Assembly (NCBI GenBank): GCA_001662425.1
Contig: BDDC01000230.1
Location: forward strand, 1 to 64,000
Source of the DNA: Chlamydomonas sphaeroides
Lineage: Eukaryota > Chlorophyta > Chlorophyceae > Chlamydomonadales > Chlamydomonadaceae
Direction: 5' to 3'
Length of the DNA stretch: 64,000 nucleotides
Below the pieces are notes generated by a model. That model had not been told where the DNA came from. It saw only the letters and a list, made by a program, of their open reading frames with translations, and made no database searches. A program made the translations under genes and the position numbers. Shown here in pieces: positions 11,424 through 23,586 of the stretch; the stretch's first letter is position 1, and every line of letters starts with the position of its first letter.

Positions 11424-14180
11424 AGGCGCGGGGGGAGCTTGACACAGGGCCCGCATGGCGCGTCACGCCGCCCGGGGGTTGCCGACTGCGCCTTGCTTGA
11501 ACCAAAAGGAAGCTGACTAAAGCCCCAGGCCTGGCGGGCGAGTAGAGGACAGGGTGTGGAGCGAGGTGACGGGGCAGGCGGTGGCGGCCACATCCAGGCC
11601 AGGCCCTGCCGCCGAGGCCAGGGGGCGGGCAGGGGACTCGGGGCGCTCTGGCAGGAGCACCGCCCCTCTCATTCGCTCCGGTGTTTGCGCCGGTGCCTGG
11701 GCAAGGCGCCGCGGGCCGCGCACGGCCCTGCCGTACGTGACCTAGAGTTGTGTGTCGGGGGCTGGGCTTGCGGCAATACCCTTCCTTCCCTGCGATCTTC
11801 AATTGTCATGCTCTTTCGCTCGCTCTCCCTACCGGCCATGTGCGGCATCCGCGTTGGCGAGCTTGCAGCTGGGTGCGGCGGTGTGGGGTCTGGTACGGAC
11901 CGATCAGCGCCCATGTATCGGCCGCCCCTGTGGCTGCATGACTCGTAGCGAGATAGCGGGATATAAGATAATAACCGGATAACGTTCAAGGTACGTTGAC
12001 CACTGTTACGTCACATCAGTTACGTTATCTCCAGGTACGACTATAATCGAATATTGCACGTGCGCTCGCGGCGCCGCTCCGCTCACTGGGTGTAAGGGGT
12101 GGGGGCGCCGTCTCGTGCGAACCCTGATCTCCCTTGACTTTTATGTGGTTGATGCCTTCACCCCGCACCTCGGCCGCCTTTTGGCAACCCTACCCAACTG
12201 CATCCTGCCCACACCCGACGTGGCCAAGGGCAGCAGGAAGGGGGCCCTGCAGCCATGACAAGCTATCAAGCCGGGATGGGCTTACGCAGCTGGCAGGGGC
12301 CCAGGGGTTTCCAATTACAACCAGGGGTTGGGGCAGCTGCGCTGGGGGCCTCGGGAGGGGCCTGCAGGTCGTTGCAGGTCCGCCCCCGCAGCACAAGACA
12401 AGCCGCGTGGGCTCCAGCGGCGCTCGCACCCTGCGGCAAAAGGCTCGGCGGCCGGGCCGTCCACATGGACCGCGGCTACGCTAGCAGTCAGTTAAAAAAA
12501 GAAGCCAGTTAGGGCGCGGTAAAAAAATCTGCGTGATTTTTTCTTTTTGGGGCCGCGGGGGACGTGTGCAGATTGCAGATTGTATCTTTTGGGGGGCGAG
12601 GGGGGCGGGGGTGGACCCGTCCGTGCGCGCGGCTTTGATGAGGGCATGGGAACCTGCGAGCCTGTGAATCCGTAAATTCATCCATAGCGGCCGCACGACG
12701 GAAGAAGCTGGGCAGCCGCGCCCTGGGCCGGCGTCGGCCAGCCACAATTGTGACGGGGCAGCACCAGGGAGTGGGTGCGCAGCAGGCCAGCTTTCGCCAG
12801 CACTGCGCCGGGCCGTCTCCGTAGGCTTGTTGTGGAGACACCACCATGCCAGAGACGACTCTGGCCTGCGCCGCGTGGCGTCTTTGTAACGCGTCCTTGT
12901 CCTTTCTCCCTCACAACGATCGACGGCCTGAGACGATGACGCATGGACCCCGCAACCCCGGTGCCACCAAGAGCGGGTGTTGCAAGGTGGTTCCTCTTGT
13001 GATTTCTTGGAAACCCCGGTGCCACCAGCGGTGGCTGAGTTGATAGGCGGCGAGCAACATCCCTGCCTTCTAGTACAGGTTAGGGAACAGCGATGCGAGC
13101 CCCGCCGCTGCGCCCTGAGCCGCCGTCCGCTGGGCCGGCACGCGGACCGCACCGTTCCGTCGCGTGTTTATCTGTCCAGTCATCCAGCCTGGGCGCTGGA
13201 CGGATGCGCTGCCGTGGGGCTCCACGCCGGCGCGTCCTTCTTTGGACAGATGGAGATCTGCATGCCATGCTAGGCAGGAGGGGTGAGGTGGCTGGCACCC
13301 GTTCCGCAGGAAGCGGCCGGCGGCGAGGCGGCGGCGAAGATTGCGGCATCCCAGTAGCGACGTACTTAACCCCAGGTCGCCCAACTCGGCACGCGGGCAG
13401 GGTGCCGTGCGCCGATTGGCACTCTCGTAAGGCGCGTTGGAGTGCACCGAAGAGCGTTTCTCGCTGCAGCGTCCTCGAGACAAGTTCTCATTAAGGCGTG
13501 TGTCAGGGAGGTCCACACTTCAGCTGGACCTATGTTGCTTGCATGATATAGAGTACGTAGTATATATGGATGGAGCGAGTTACGTGTTCGGGCCAAGTTC
13601 GGGGCGCGTTGCGTCCGGGTACTTAATAGATGTCGTAGCCCAGTGTTGCAGCCAAACACGGCCTGGCAGTATGCAGCATCTTATTCTGTTTATCACAGCC
13701 TCGGTCGGGTAAGGGCGCGCGAGAGGTCAGTTGATTGACGGTCTGAAACCGGCCTGATGTCGGTTTCAGTGCCCCGCGGACCCCGAGACGTATTACCTAG
13801 TGTTGCCAGTAACATACATCGGAAACCTCTTTAAAGCTAATTTACTAAGTGGTGGTCGCTTGAGAACAATCCCTTGCGGGGTGTAGACGCTGTGCCGATA
13901 CTACACTATTGACGAGTCTTTCCAAGAGCAAGCTTACTGTGCTGGGAGTGTCTCAGTTGACGACACTCGTAAACGACCTGACCCGCGATAAGCGGAGGCA
14001 GTGCGGGGGACCACTATGAATTATCGCTGGAACGCACTCCAAGCCAACACGACAGAGCGTAGGCAGCACGGCCTCTATAGGATAGCGGCGGTCTCCCGTG
14101 CGGGCCGCTCCCTGTGCGGCTAAGGACTTTGGCCGGCTCAGCTTGGCATACGCCACTGTGTCAGCACACCTCGCGTGCTG
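11424..14180. other. Intergenic region before the kinase gene
   Basis: No exon is recognised. The 11940-12060 and 13540-14170 parts are clearly poorer in GC than the genes around them. A dispersed repeat lies at about 12640-12700. A small perfect inverted sequence (AAACCGGCCTGATGTCGGTTT) sits near 13745-13770. The promoter of the kinase gene should be at the right end. Confidence 0.55.
12640..12700 (-). repeat. Dispersed repeat fragment (copy also at 40063)
   Basis: On the minus strand this reads CTATGGATGAATTTACGG and continues to CAGGCTCGCAGG. Nearly the same sequence occurs on the plus strand at 40071-40110. Both copies keep an open frame starting MDxFTDSQARRF. Outside this core the two loci do not match, so it is either part of a transposable element or a dispersed coding remnant. 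Confidence 0.75.
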
Positions 14181-17100
14181 ATGGACGCGGTAGTTGGACA
14201 AGCTGGGGTCGGCGTCGATGCGCCTTCTGCATCGGCAAATGTGCTACTACCGCAGCTGCCCATTGATGGAGAAGCGCAGCTTGCGAGCAGCAGCGCAAGT
14301 CAACGCTCGCCCTCTGAAGCGCTTCGGCAGTCGTCCCAATCCCAACTTGGTGCTGGGACGACCTTCAAGCTGAAGCTGGGCAAAGGTACGCTGCTCAAGA
14401 TTGCCTCTGGGCTGTCTGAGCTATCGGCCTTTACCGCCGCGGTCGCGCAGCGGACGGGGCGCGGGCCGCGAGGCAGACCCGGGCCAGAGCGGGCTGCCCG
14501 CGGCCCAACCTTTTGATTCGACACTCGCGGCGCGGGCACGTCGGACCCGATACCCGCGCCCCCGACCTGCGACCGGACGCGCTGGCCAGCTGCAAGCCCT
14601 GCAGCATAGAGGCACGCGACCTGCAGCGCGGCAGACGGCGGGGGCTAGGCCTGGCGGGGCACAGGCCGCCCCCCCGTGCCAGTCAGACGGTCTCTGCCCT
14701 CCGTCCTGAGTGTCCATGACCAAGACCCCTGCCCTGCCCTCCCCCACGGTCCCTGTGCAGTTGTGGGGCAGGGCTCATTCGCGGTGGTGCATAAGGCGCT
14801 GCTGAATGGCCGCATCGTGGCTGTCAAGGTAATTGCCGACGTGCTGAAGTGTGCGAGACTGGCCCGCCTGTCAGGCAACAGCGGCCAGCACACCATTGCG
14901 GCAGCTCGCTGCACGCAGGCCGCTGGTAGAAGATTGGCCGGCAGTTGCTGGGTTTCCTCCATTTCCGTTTTTACGCGTTGCGTACAAAGCAGTTAGTTCG
15001 TACAACCGCCTCCGCGCGCGGTGCTGGAACACGCCACTTCCCCGAGTGTCTGCTGCGGTCATCTTGTGTGTTGCCATGGCGGCAAGCGTCACAGGGAGGC
15101 GGTGGATATCACCAGCTGGGGTCTGTCGACGAGGGTCGAGAAGTGCCGGGCGTCCAGGCACGACACGCAAACACACACGCCCCCGCCGCTCTAGAACCTC
15201 TGCTGCCTCTCCCGGCCCACCGGCGCCTTGATGATGTGCCAGGCTGGCGACACCTAGCTTCCGTTCTTGCCGGCCTTGCGCTCGCCGGGCCGGGCGCACC
15301 CGCTAGCCCCGCTGCACCTCTCAGGGACACCTGGGCCGGCACGTGCATATTCGACCGGCGCCGGCAGCCGGGTTGCCGTGCCATCGCCGCAAAGGCTGAC
15401 GCATCACAGAAACGCGAGACGCGCTTGGAACCGGAAGGGATGTGGGAAGACAGGAGAAACGCTGGCCTGTCGCCAGCCGGCCTGCTCGAAACCCGTCGCA
15501 CCCGCAGCCTGACTTGCGTGTGGTGTCGGCCGATCGCCTCAGCCACGGGGTGTGCCCCATCCCGGCCCGCCCCAGCGCCCCGGCCGCACTTCCCTGCCAA
15601 TCCCACCGCCCCCGCCCCTCGCCCGGCCCATCCCCCGCGCGGTGCAGGTGCTGCGGCCCGAGTACATCGCGCACCGCGTTGTGGTGCGCATGCTGCTTAA
15701 GGAGGCGACACTGCTGTGCAGCCTCAACCACCCGTGAGTGCCGCGACTGCGGGTGTTCAACTCTTGGGGCCGACACAGAGTACAACCCCGTACGCGGCGC
15801 GCCCCGGATTGGCGACGCGCTGGTCGTGCACAGGAAGGAAGTAGGCATGCGTTTAGATGCACCCGTGCGGGTGTGTGGGGTGCTGGCTTGGGGTGATGCC
15901 CAGCGCGGCCGCCCACGGGCTATGCTGACTGTGTGAGGTCCAGAGCAGCGAGCGGCGCAGCGCGACTTGAACCACCTCGAACCACCACGCCTCTTCCAAC
16001 CCTGCTGCCCCCATTCCCCCATCCGTCCCCCAGCCACATCGTGCGGTGTCACACGCTGTGCCAGGTGCCCAGCGGCGGCGCCTCGACGTATGCCCTGGTG
16101 CTCGAATACATGGAGGTGGGTGCGGACGGACGCCGTTGGAGTGGGGGATAGACGCCGTGCCGCAGGCCCATAGCCTCCTAGCTGCTGCCGGCCTGCAATG
16201 GGATGAGCATGAGTGAGGGCGTGGCCGCGAAACGCACACGGGCTGGCTGGCCGCCGCCCGGTTTGCCCAGCCGGCGCTGGGGAGTCGTGTGGGGGGCTCG
16301 CGTGGCCGGGACCCGACTGCTCCGCTGCGCTGCCTCGCTGCTGCCGTCCGCAGGGCGCCTCGCTGGCCTGTCTGATCGCCAAGCAAATGCAGCGGCCCGG
16401 GCAGCAGCTGTACACCGACACCGAGGCGCTCACGTGGCTGCTGCAGGTACGGTGCGGTACGGCACCGCGCGGCTACCGTACTGTCGTGCAGCTCGTACCG
16501 GGTCGCGCGGCCGCGGCAGCGCGGCGACACGGCATGCGTGTGTTGCCTAGGGGCCAGCGCTGCCGGTGGCCGATGCCCGCCCCCGACGGGCCCCCATGCA
16601 GGTGGCCGAGGCCCTGGCGTACTTGCACAGGCTCGCCCCCATCATCATCCACCGAGGTACGGCAGCACCGCCCTGTCGTACACACCATGCGCAAACCGGA
16701 GGGTTGTCGGGCACGCGCACACCATGTCGCCCCCCGCGTCCTGCCCCAGACGTCAAGCCCGCCAACGTGCTGCTTGGCCGATCGCCGCCGGAGCCGACCG
16801 TCGGCCACGGCAGCGGCACCGGTGCCGTCGGCGGCGGCGGCAACAGCAGCAGCGGCGGCGGTATGGGCAGCACCGGCGGCGGTATGGGCAGCACCGGCGG
16901 CGTGCGTGCCATCGCCAAGCTGTGCGACTTGGGGCTGCATCAGGTGGGCGCCCGCTGTGCTGTGCCGTGCTGCGACGTGCTGTGCTGCGCCACGACCGCG
17001 CCACGACATGATGTGCTGGCGCTGTGTTGCTGGTGCGCCGCTCCCGCCGCCGCGGCCCCAACACCTCGGCTCCCGCCGCACCCGCCCCTCCCACTCGCCG

Positions 17101-20100
17101 CCCCACCCCAGGTGGTCCGCCCTACGCAGCACCGGCCTATGGTTCGTGTCGCTTCGGCCCTGGCGCGCGTCTCCAACGCGGGCGTCTTCCACACGCCGCG
17201 CGTCAGCGACGACGGCGGCCTGGTCCTTCCCGCCACCCTTATGGACGCGTGCACTCGAGCCCGGGGGCCACCCACGCCCGGTGAAGGAGTCAACAGCGGA
17301 CTGCTCTTTGCCGGCGGCGGCCCCAACTCCTGGCAGGCGATATCCACGACGACGACGTCCATGCAACGGGCGCTGCCGTCGGGCACATTGGCGGCGGGCC
17401 CGCTGTCGCCCGCCGCCAGCGGCCAGTGGTCGGTGCGCGGCGGCGCCGCCGCGCCGTCGCCGGTGGGGCCGTCGTGGCCGGTGTCGCCGCGCGGCGGCGG
17501 CGGCGCGGCGCAGGAGGGGCCGCCGGCGTCGGCAGGCGGCGGCGCGGGGTCAGCGGGCGGCGCGCAGCGGCGCGCGCTCGCGGCGGCGCCGCCGGTGGTG
17601 TCGCCGGCGCTGCTCAGCGCACAGCGGCTGGAGCAGCAGCAGCTGCAGGCGGCGGGGACGTCGCCGCTGGCCAAGGCGCTGCCGGCCGAGCAGGCCGCGT
17701 CGCAAGTGAGGCAGGCGGCGGAGTCGACGCCGCTCACGGGCCTGCGGAAGGTGTGCTCGCCGGCACCTAGCCCCAGGCTATTCGCACGCCCGTGCCCGGA
17801 CCACAGCCCGGACCACAGCCTAGGCTCGCGCCCGCCCGCGCTGTGTTCTCGAGCTTCGACTCGTTGGCAAAGCGAGGCCCTACGCATCTGCGCCAGCGCC
17901 CTGGCCCCGCCGCATCCGCAACCCTAGGAAACCCGCCACCGCAGCCCCGACCACGTCCTTCCACTGCAGCCACATGGGCCCGAGCCGCTGGTTCGTTCGG
18001 AGATTGCTGACGCGTTCGTAACACCAACCATACATCCCGCGCCGCCCTGCCCCACCGCCGCAGGGTCCCTCGGTCGACGGCCGCCCCAGCGAAGGCGCCT
18101 CGGCCAACCCGCAGAGCCTGCTCTTCAGCTCGCCGCTCGTCACCGCGCCGCACCAGCAGCAAGCCGGGGCGCCCGCGGCCGGCCACAACCAGCGCCACGC
18201 CTCCCCCGCGGGGCTGACCAGCGAGGCAGCCATCGTGATCAGCACCCGCCTGCCCGCCATCCCGGCGGAGGAATCGGATCGCCTCACCGGCTACTTTCTC
18301 AGTCCGGGAAAGGTGGCGGCGGTGGCGGAGGCCGAGGCGCCGGCGGCGCCGGCGGCCGGCCGCGCAGCCCCGCCGGCGCCGGTGACGGCGGCGGTGCCTG
18401 CCAGTCCGCGGGCGGGGCCGTCTGGCATGTTGAAGCCGTTGCACTCGTTGTTGGCGAGGCTTGGTGCGCGCGAGGAGCGCGGCGGCGACGCTCGAGGAAA
18501 CACGGGCGGCGGCGGAGGCAGCGGCGGAGGCGGCGGCGGCGGTGTGCCGCGGCGCTCCTCGTGTCCGCGGCTGAGTAACCAGGAGCAGAGTCAACTGCAG
18601 GAGGCGGTAGCGGCCGCGGACGCGGCGGCGGCGGCGGCGGAAGCGGAGGCGGCGGTGGGAGAAGCGTCCGCGGCGCTGCCGGAAGTCCCCGCGCACATTG
18701 CGAAGGCGTACGGCACGGAGGGGTGAGTGGGTCGGGCGGGTCCGTAGCCGCGCCGGCCGCAGTTGCGTCCTGCTCAACCTCTGCCCTTGGCCATGGTCAG
18801 CGTAGCAGCTTCGCTCTGCAGCTGCCGCTCGGACAGCGAGCCCCCATCCTCCTAATGCTGTGGTCGTAACATGAGATTGCACGCAATGCTCCAAGCTTGT
18901 AACCTCCTCAACCGCTGTGGCCGCCCTTGGAACGCAGGAGTACGGACGTCCGCCGGTCGCCCTCGGCCGAGTTCCGGTCCGAGCAGCTCCACCCCAGCCG
19001 CCCGCACCCCTTCGCGCGCACCTCGGGCTTGCCGCCGCCCTCGCCCTCGGCGGCGCTCGCCGCCGCGGCTTCGGCCGCCGCCGCCGCCGTGCACCGATCC
19101 GGGTCCACGACGCCGCTCTCGCCGCTCGCCGCCGCGGCGGCGGCGGCGCCCTCAGCTGTGTTCATGCCGGCTGGGCTGCAGTCGTCCATGCTACTCAATA
19201 GCAGCCAGTCTCTGGGCTACTTCGTGCACGGACCCGGCTCGTACGCGGCGGACCAGGAGCTGGCGGCGGCGGCCGCCGCCGCCGAGGCGGAGGCCGAGGC
19301 CGAGGCGGCGGCCGAGGCGGCGCGCGGCGGCTCCATCGTGCTGGGCCTGCCAGGCGTCGAGCGTGTTTTCCCGCTGAGCGGTGCGTGCCTCGGCTATCGT
19401 ACCCCTATGGTGGGCTCAGCCGAGCTGACTGAAGGGGCGCTTTCATTACGTCGGCTACGGCGGTTGCGGTGGTGGTGCGTACGGGGCGTGCGCTGGGTGG
19501 CCTGAGGGAGGACTCACCGGCGGCCCACCCCCAACCCGGCCTCTCGCCGCTGCCGCCCCGCGCTTTCCCACCGCCGCCGCAATGTTGCCCCAACAGGCCA
19601 GTGCGGCTCCAGCATCTACATGAGCCCCGAGGTGGCGCAGGACCTGCCGTACAATGAAAAGGTGCGCGGCACGGCACCTGTGCCCGACATACAGCGACGC
19701 TGTGCTCAGGCGGCGGTCGTGCAGGGCCGTCCTGGCCTTCTTGGCGACATGCCCTCCTCAACACGCCTCCGGTGCCTGCCGTACTGTCCCGTGCTGTGCT
19801 GTGCTGTGCTGTGCCGTGCGCTGCGCAGACTGACGTGTTCAGCTACGGCGTGCTGGCCTTCGAGCTGATGGCCCGCACGCTCATTAGCAAGACGCAGGCC
19901 GGCAGGGACGGCTTCGGCTTCACCAGGTGCGCTAGCGCCACACCTTTGTAGGCTCCCGCTGCGCCGCAGCTGGGCGGGCTGGCGGCCGGGCGGCGTTGCG
20001 GCGCCGTGATGGGGTCGCGAGCGCGCAGACGACGGCGCCAGGGTGTGGGGCGCCGAGTGCGCAATGGGCCCGGGCTGCTCGGGCGGCCGCATGCCGGGGC

Positions 20101-22006
20101 GCCAAACCGCCCCTAACCGTCCCAACCGCCCCAAACCGTCCCAACCACCCCGACGTCTCCAACCACCCTGCGCTGCGCTGTCCACAGGATGCTGGTGGAG
20201 GGCCGGCGGCCGGTGCTGCCCGCCGAGATGGACCCGCGCGCGGCGGCGCTCATCGAGGCGTGCTGGCAGGGCGACCCCGTGCTGCGGCCCACCATGGCGC
20301 AGGTGCGGTGGTGGGGCGACTGTGCGGGGGGAGAGCCGTGGTGCTGGGCACCAGGGAAACGAGCCACAGGTGCGCTGGTGTGTGCCCGTGGCGGGCTATG
20401 CGTTGTGCGCAATGAGCTGCACTCCAGGGTGCAAGTCGCGCACGTCGTCGTACATGTCATTCATGCGCTGGCCTCGCTGTCATCTCTCACGCACACACCA
20501 CCAACCACGCAAGCGCTCCCGCGCCCTGCGCAGGTCGTCCTCGAGCTGCGTGTCGCGCTATACGGCAACGTGTACGGACCCGGCTACGAGTACGGCAGCG
20601 CCTACGCGCGCGTGCTGGCGGCGGGCGCGGCGCACAGCAGTGGCGGCGGCGCCGCCGCGGGGTCCATCTGCGCCGCCGGCCTGACGTCGCCCAACGGCTC
20701 TGGGGTTGGCATGAATCGCCAGCTGGCGGGCCTCACGCCTCCTGGCAGCGCCGCCGCTGCCGCCGCAGCCGCCGCCGCGGCAGCGCCGCACAACAGCCGG
20801 TCCTCCTCCACCGGCGCGACGTCGGCGCCCGCGCAGCCGGTCGCGCAGGCCGTGGGCGTCCGAGTGCCGGTCGGTGTCTCCGCCGCCGCCGCGGCGGCGG
20901 CGGCAGCCGCCGCCGTCGCCAACCCGGCGGCGGTCAACTCCACGACCGAGCTGCCGCTGCGCCCCAGCCTGCCAGGCCTGCCGGGCCCGCACGCCAGCTA
21001 CAGCCAGTCCAGCTTCGCGACGGTGTCGGGCGCCGTGTCTCGCGGCACGAGCCGCACATCGCGCGCCACGCCGCACAGCAACACCGCCGCGCCCAACCGG
21101 CTGCTGTCCATCACGAGCACCGCCCCCAGCGGCGCCGCGCCCTCGACGCGCAACGTGTCGTACTCTGGAACCAGCGGCGTCTGGCACGGGCCGCCGTCTC
21201 GGCAGCCGTCGCTCCTGCACGCGGCCTCGCCGCAGGGGCCGCTCGCGCGGCAGCGCTCCGCGCTGCCGCCGGCGAGGCCCGCGGCGCAGCAGATGCAGCC
21301 GCCGTTCACACCACCGACGCGGCGGCGCGAGCCCGGACCGCCAACGCCGCCGGGCGCGGGGCCGTCAAGCTCTGGCGTGATCGGCCGCGGCGCCGCCGCG
21401 CCGCTGCCGCCGCAGCAAACTCATGCGCAGCAGCGGAGCCAGCTGCTGGCTGCGACCGGCGCGCCGCCGCCCTCGTACGTCCGCCAAAGCGCGCGGCACG
21501 TGGCACAGCAGCAGCTGGCGGCGCTCATCCACGCCGCGCAGGCTGGGCCCTCGCAGCAGGGCGGCGCCGCCGCGGCGGCGCAGCATCAGCAGATGGCTGC
21601 GCTGCTGTCGCGGACGCTGTCAACGGCCGCGAGCGCCGACCTGCTCGCCGATGGGGCCCGTGGGACGGTCGGCGAGCTGGACAAGTCCGCAGCCGACATG
21701 CGCATTTGCAACGACCTCTCTTTCAGCACCGCGCCTGGCGCTGGGTCGGCGCTGCTCGCGGACCTGGCGCGCGGCCTGTACGACACGGCCGAGCAGAGCG
21801 AGCAGCAGTCTGGCGAGAGCCAAGCCCAGGGCGCGCCGGCGGCGGCTACGGAGGCGGCGGAGGCGGCGGCGCAGGGCAAAGGCAGCCCGGGGCTGGTGGC
21901 GGAGCAGCAGCTGCAGCAGGCACCGGCAGGCGTGGCGGACGACGCCGCTGGCGGAGAGCTGGCGGCAAGCGGCTGTGGCCGTGCGGCGTGCTGCGTCATC
22001 TGCTAG
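14181..22006 (+). CDS. Raf/TKL-like protein kinase with giant activation-segment insert
   Basis: Fourteen exons: 14181-14385, 14761-14828, 15648-15733, 16034-16115, 16354-16446, 16602-16656, 16750-16943, 17112-17750, 18064-18722, 18938-19380, 19597-19661, 19829-19926, 20188-20302 and 20534-22006. The sum is exactly 1425 codons (1424 residues). Kinase motifs are complete: glycine loop VVGQGSFAVV (69-78), VAVK with Lys91, helix-C Glu110, HRDVKPAN (195-202), DLG in place of DFG (256-258), SPE in place of APE (851-853), TDVFSYGVLAFELM (864-877) and CWQGDPVLRP near 920. About 590 residues, Ala/Gly/Ser-rich, separate DLG from SPE; usually there are 20-35. The tail (935-1424) is also low complexity and ends CCVIC, a possible CaaX lipidation signal. 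The substrate is unknown. The exon 1-2 join is chosen because it restores FKLKLGKVVGQGSF. Confidence 0.85.
17950..18012 (+). repeat. Intronic dispersed repeat, kinase copy
   Basis: A segment of about 60 bases beginning CTGCAGCCACATGGGC in the intron between kinase exons 8 and 9. It resembles 43526-43595, which lies in an intron of the CAP-domain gene on the same strand. The shared pattern includes a TTCGGAG run, TTGC(T/C)GACGCG and AACACC. Confidence 0.65.
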
Positions 22007-23480
22007 GCGCGGCACGTACTGCGCGGGTGCGCGACAGGCGGCATCTCGCCGGCTGTGGGCGGGAAAGAAGTGAGTGCAGCCAGCGAGGCGCGGCGGCGGC
22101 GATGGCTGCCCGACACGCATGTCCAGCGCACGCATGTCGTTGAGTGATTTCACAATCTGGTGTCCGCCATTGTGCGACTGGCCGCGGCGCCTTGGGCGCA
22201 TGCGCTGCAACTAGTAGCCACTTTACTGGCACTTTCATGTAGTCGTAGTCGTGTCCTGGCGAGCAGCACGAGTGGGCTGCCGTGGGCCGGCTGGGCTAGC
22301 CTAGACATGCCTGGGGAACGGCTGGGTGCGCGTTGTGGTGCACTGCGACCACACGCAAGCGTTGAGCAGAGGCAAGCATGCGGGCAGCAACTCAGCGGCG
22401 GGGCGCCGCGCAGGGAACGCCCCCCCCCCCGGCGCCCTTGCCCGGCGCCGATGTTTGTCTGGCTCGCATGATGGTACGGGGCGGCGGGGTGCGTCGGCAG
22501 CTGGGAGCGCGATTGCCGGAGGAGGGCCATGTGTCGGCAGGCATTCCGGCATTCACACTAGCGTGACGTGTCAGCGTGTCCACCTAGTAGCATTGTGGTG
22601 TGCGCGAGCGCGACCCTGCAGAGCGCCCCCAGCCACGGCCACAGCCCGCGCACAGCCCTTGCGGGTTTGCCTGGCTGCACCTTGGGTACGGGTGTTGGGG
22701 CGTTGGCGACATATGTTGGCGGGGGGAAGTTTCACGTGCCGGGGAAGGCCGCCGGGGAGGGGACCGCGGCGTGAGGGGCGTGGGCCCGGCTGGCTTACGT
22801 GTCGCACCAGGCGTGCGGCGCGCGCCGGCGCGAGGGCCTGCTCCGGGGCGCTTTAGGGTTGGGTTTGGTTTACATGTATGCATCCATGCACCCGCGCGCG
22901 CACGCGTGAGCGGGCCACTCGTTGCCTGTTGGTCTGCTTGTTGGGGTGCGGGCCGTCGGCGCCCAGGTTCGTGCATCTCGCTGACACGGACGCTGGCCGC
23001 GCTCGGCGGGTAGGCGGCGCCGCGGCTCCGGACCTGAAGCAGGGTATTTCTAAGACGCATGGGATTGCCAAGATGCGACACCGGTATGCAATGGCTTGTC
23101 GTGACGTGTCGCTGGTCGGCCGGCTTGCAGCGGCTGTCGTGGTTACTAATCAGCCTGCGCATGCGCCGCGGCTCTCAGCTCGGCGGGCAGCGGGCAGCGC
23201 AGGCACAATGGGAAAGCCGAGATCGCACTGGCGCCGTGCGGCGTGATGCGCTGGAAAGGCTGGCGGGCCTACCGCCGCCTGGGGCGCTTGAGCTCGATTG
23301 AGCTCAGTGCGTGCGGCACGCGACGCGGCCGGCGGTGCTGCTGCGGCGGCGAGCTAGCAAGGCGCGTGATGGGCTGGGTTTGGGCCGGCCGGCTGCTGCC
23401 GGTTGTGGTGGCGGCACGGCGCGGGATGCAATAAGCCGGCCCCGCTTACCTGGCCTGACAGGGCCGCGGCGCGCTGACAT

Positions 23481-23513
23481 GGGGCTGGGGCTGGGGCTGG
23501 GGCTGGGGCTGGG
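23481..23513 (+). repeat. (GGGGCT)n hexanucleotide repeat
   Basis: Five to six tandem GGGGCT units. The runs of four G make a G-quadruplex possible on the plus strand. Confidence 0.9.
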
Positions 23514-23558
23514 CCGACAAATGCCTTCGGCGGCTCGACACTCAAAGTACATGCTCTG

Positions 23559-23586
23559 GTGATGGTGGTGGTGGTGGTGGTGGTGT
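23559..23586 (+). repeat. (GTG)n trinucleotide repeat
   Basis: About nine GTG units with one GAT interruption at the start. It lies in the same intergenic region, 45 bases after the GGGGCT repeat. Confidence 0.9.
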
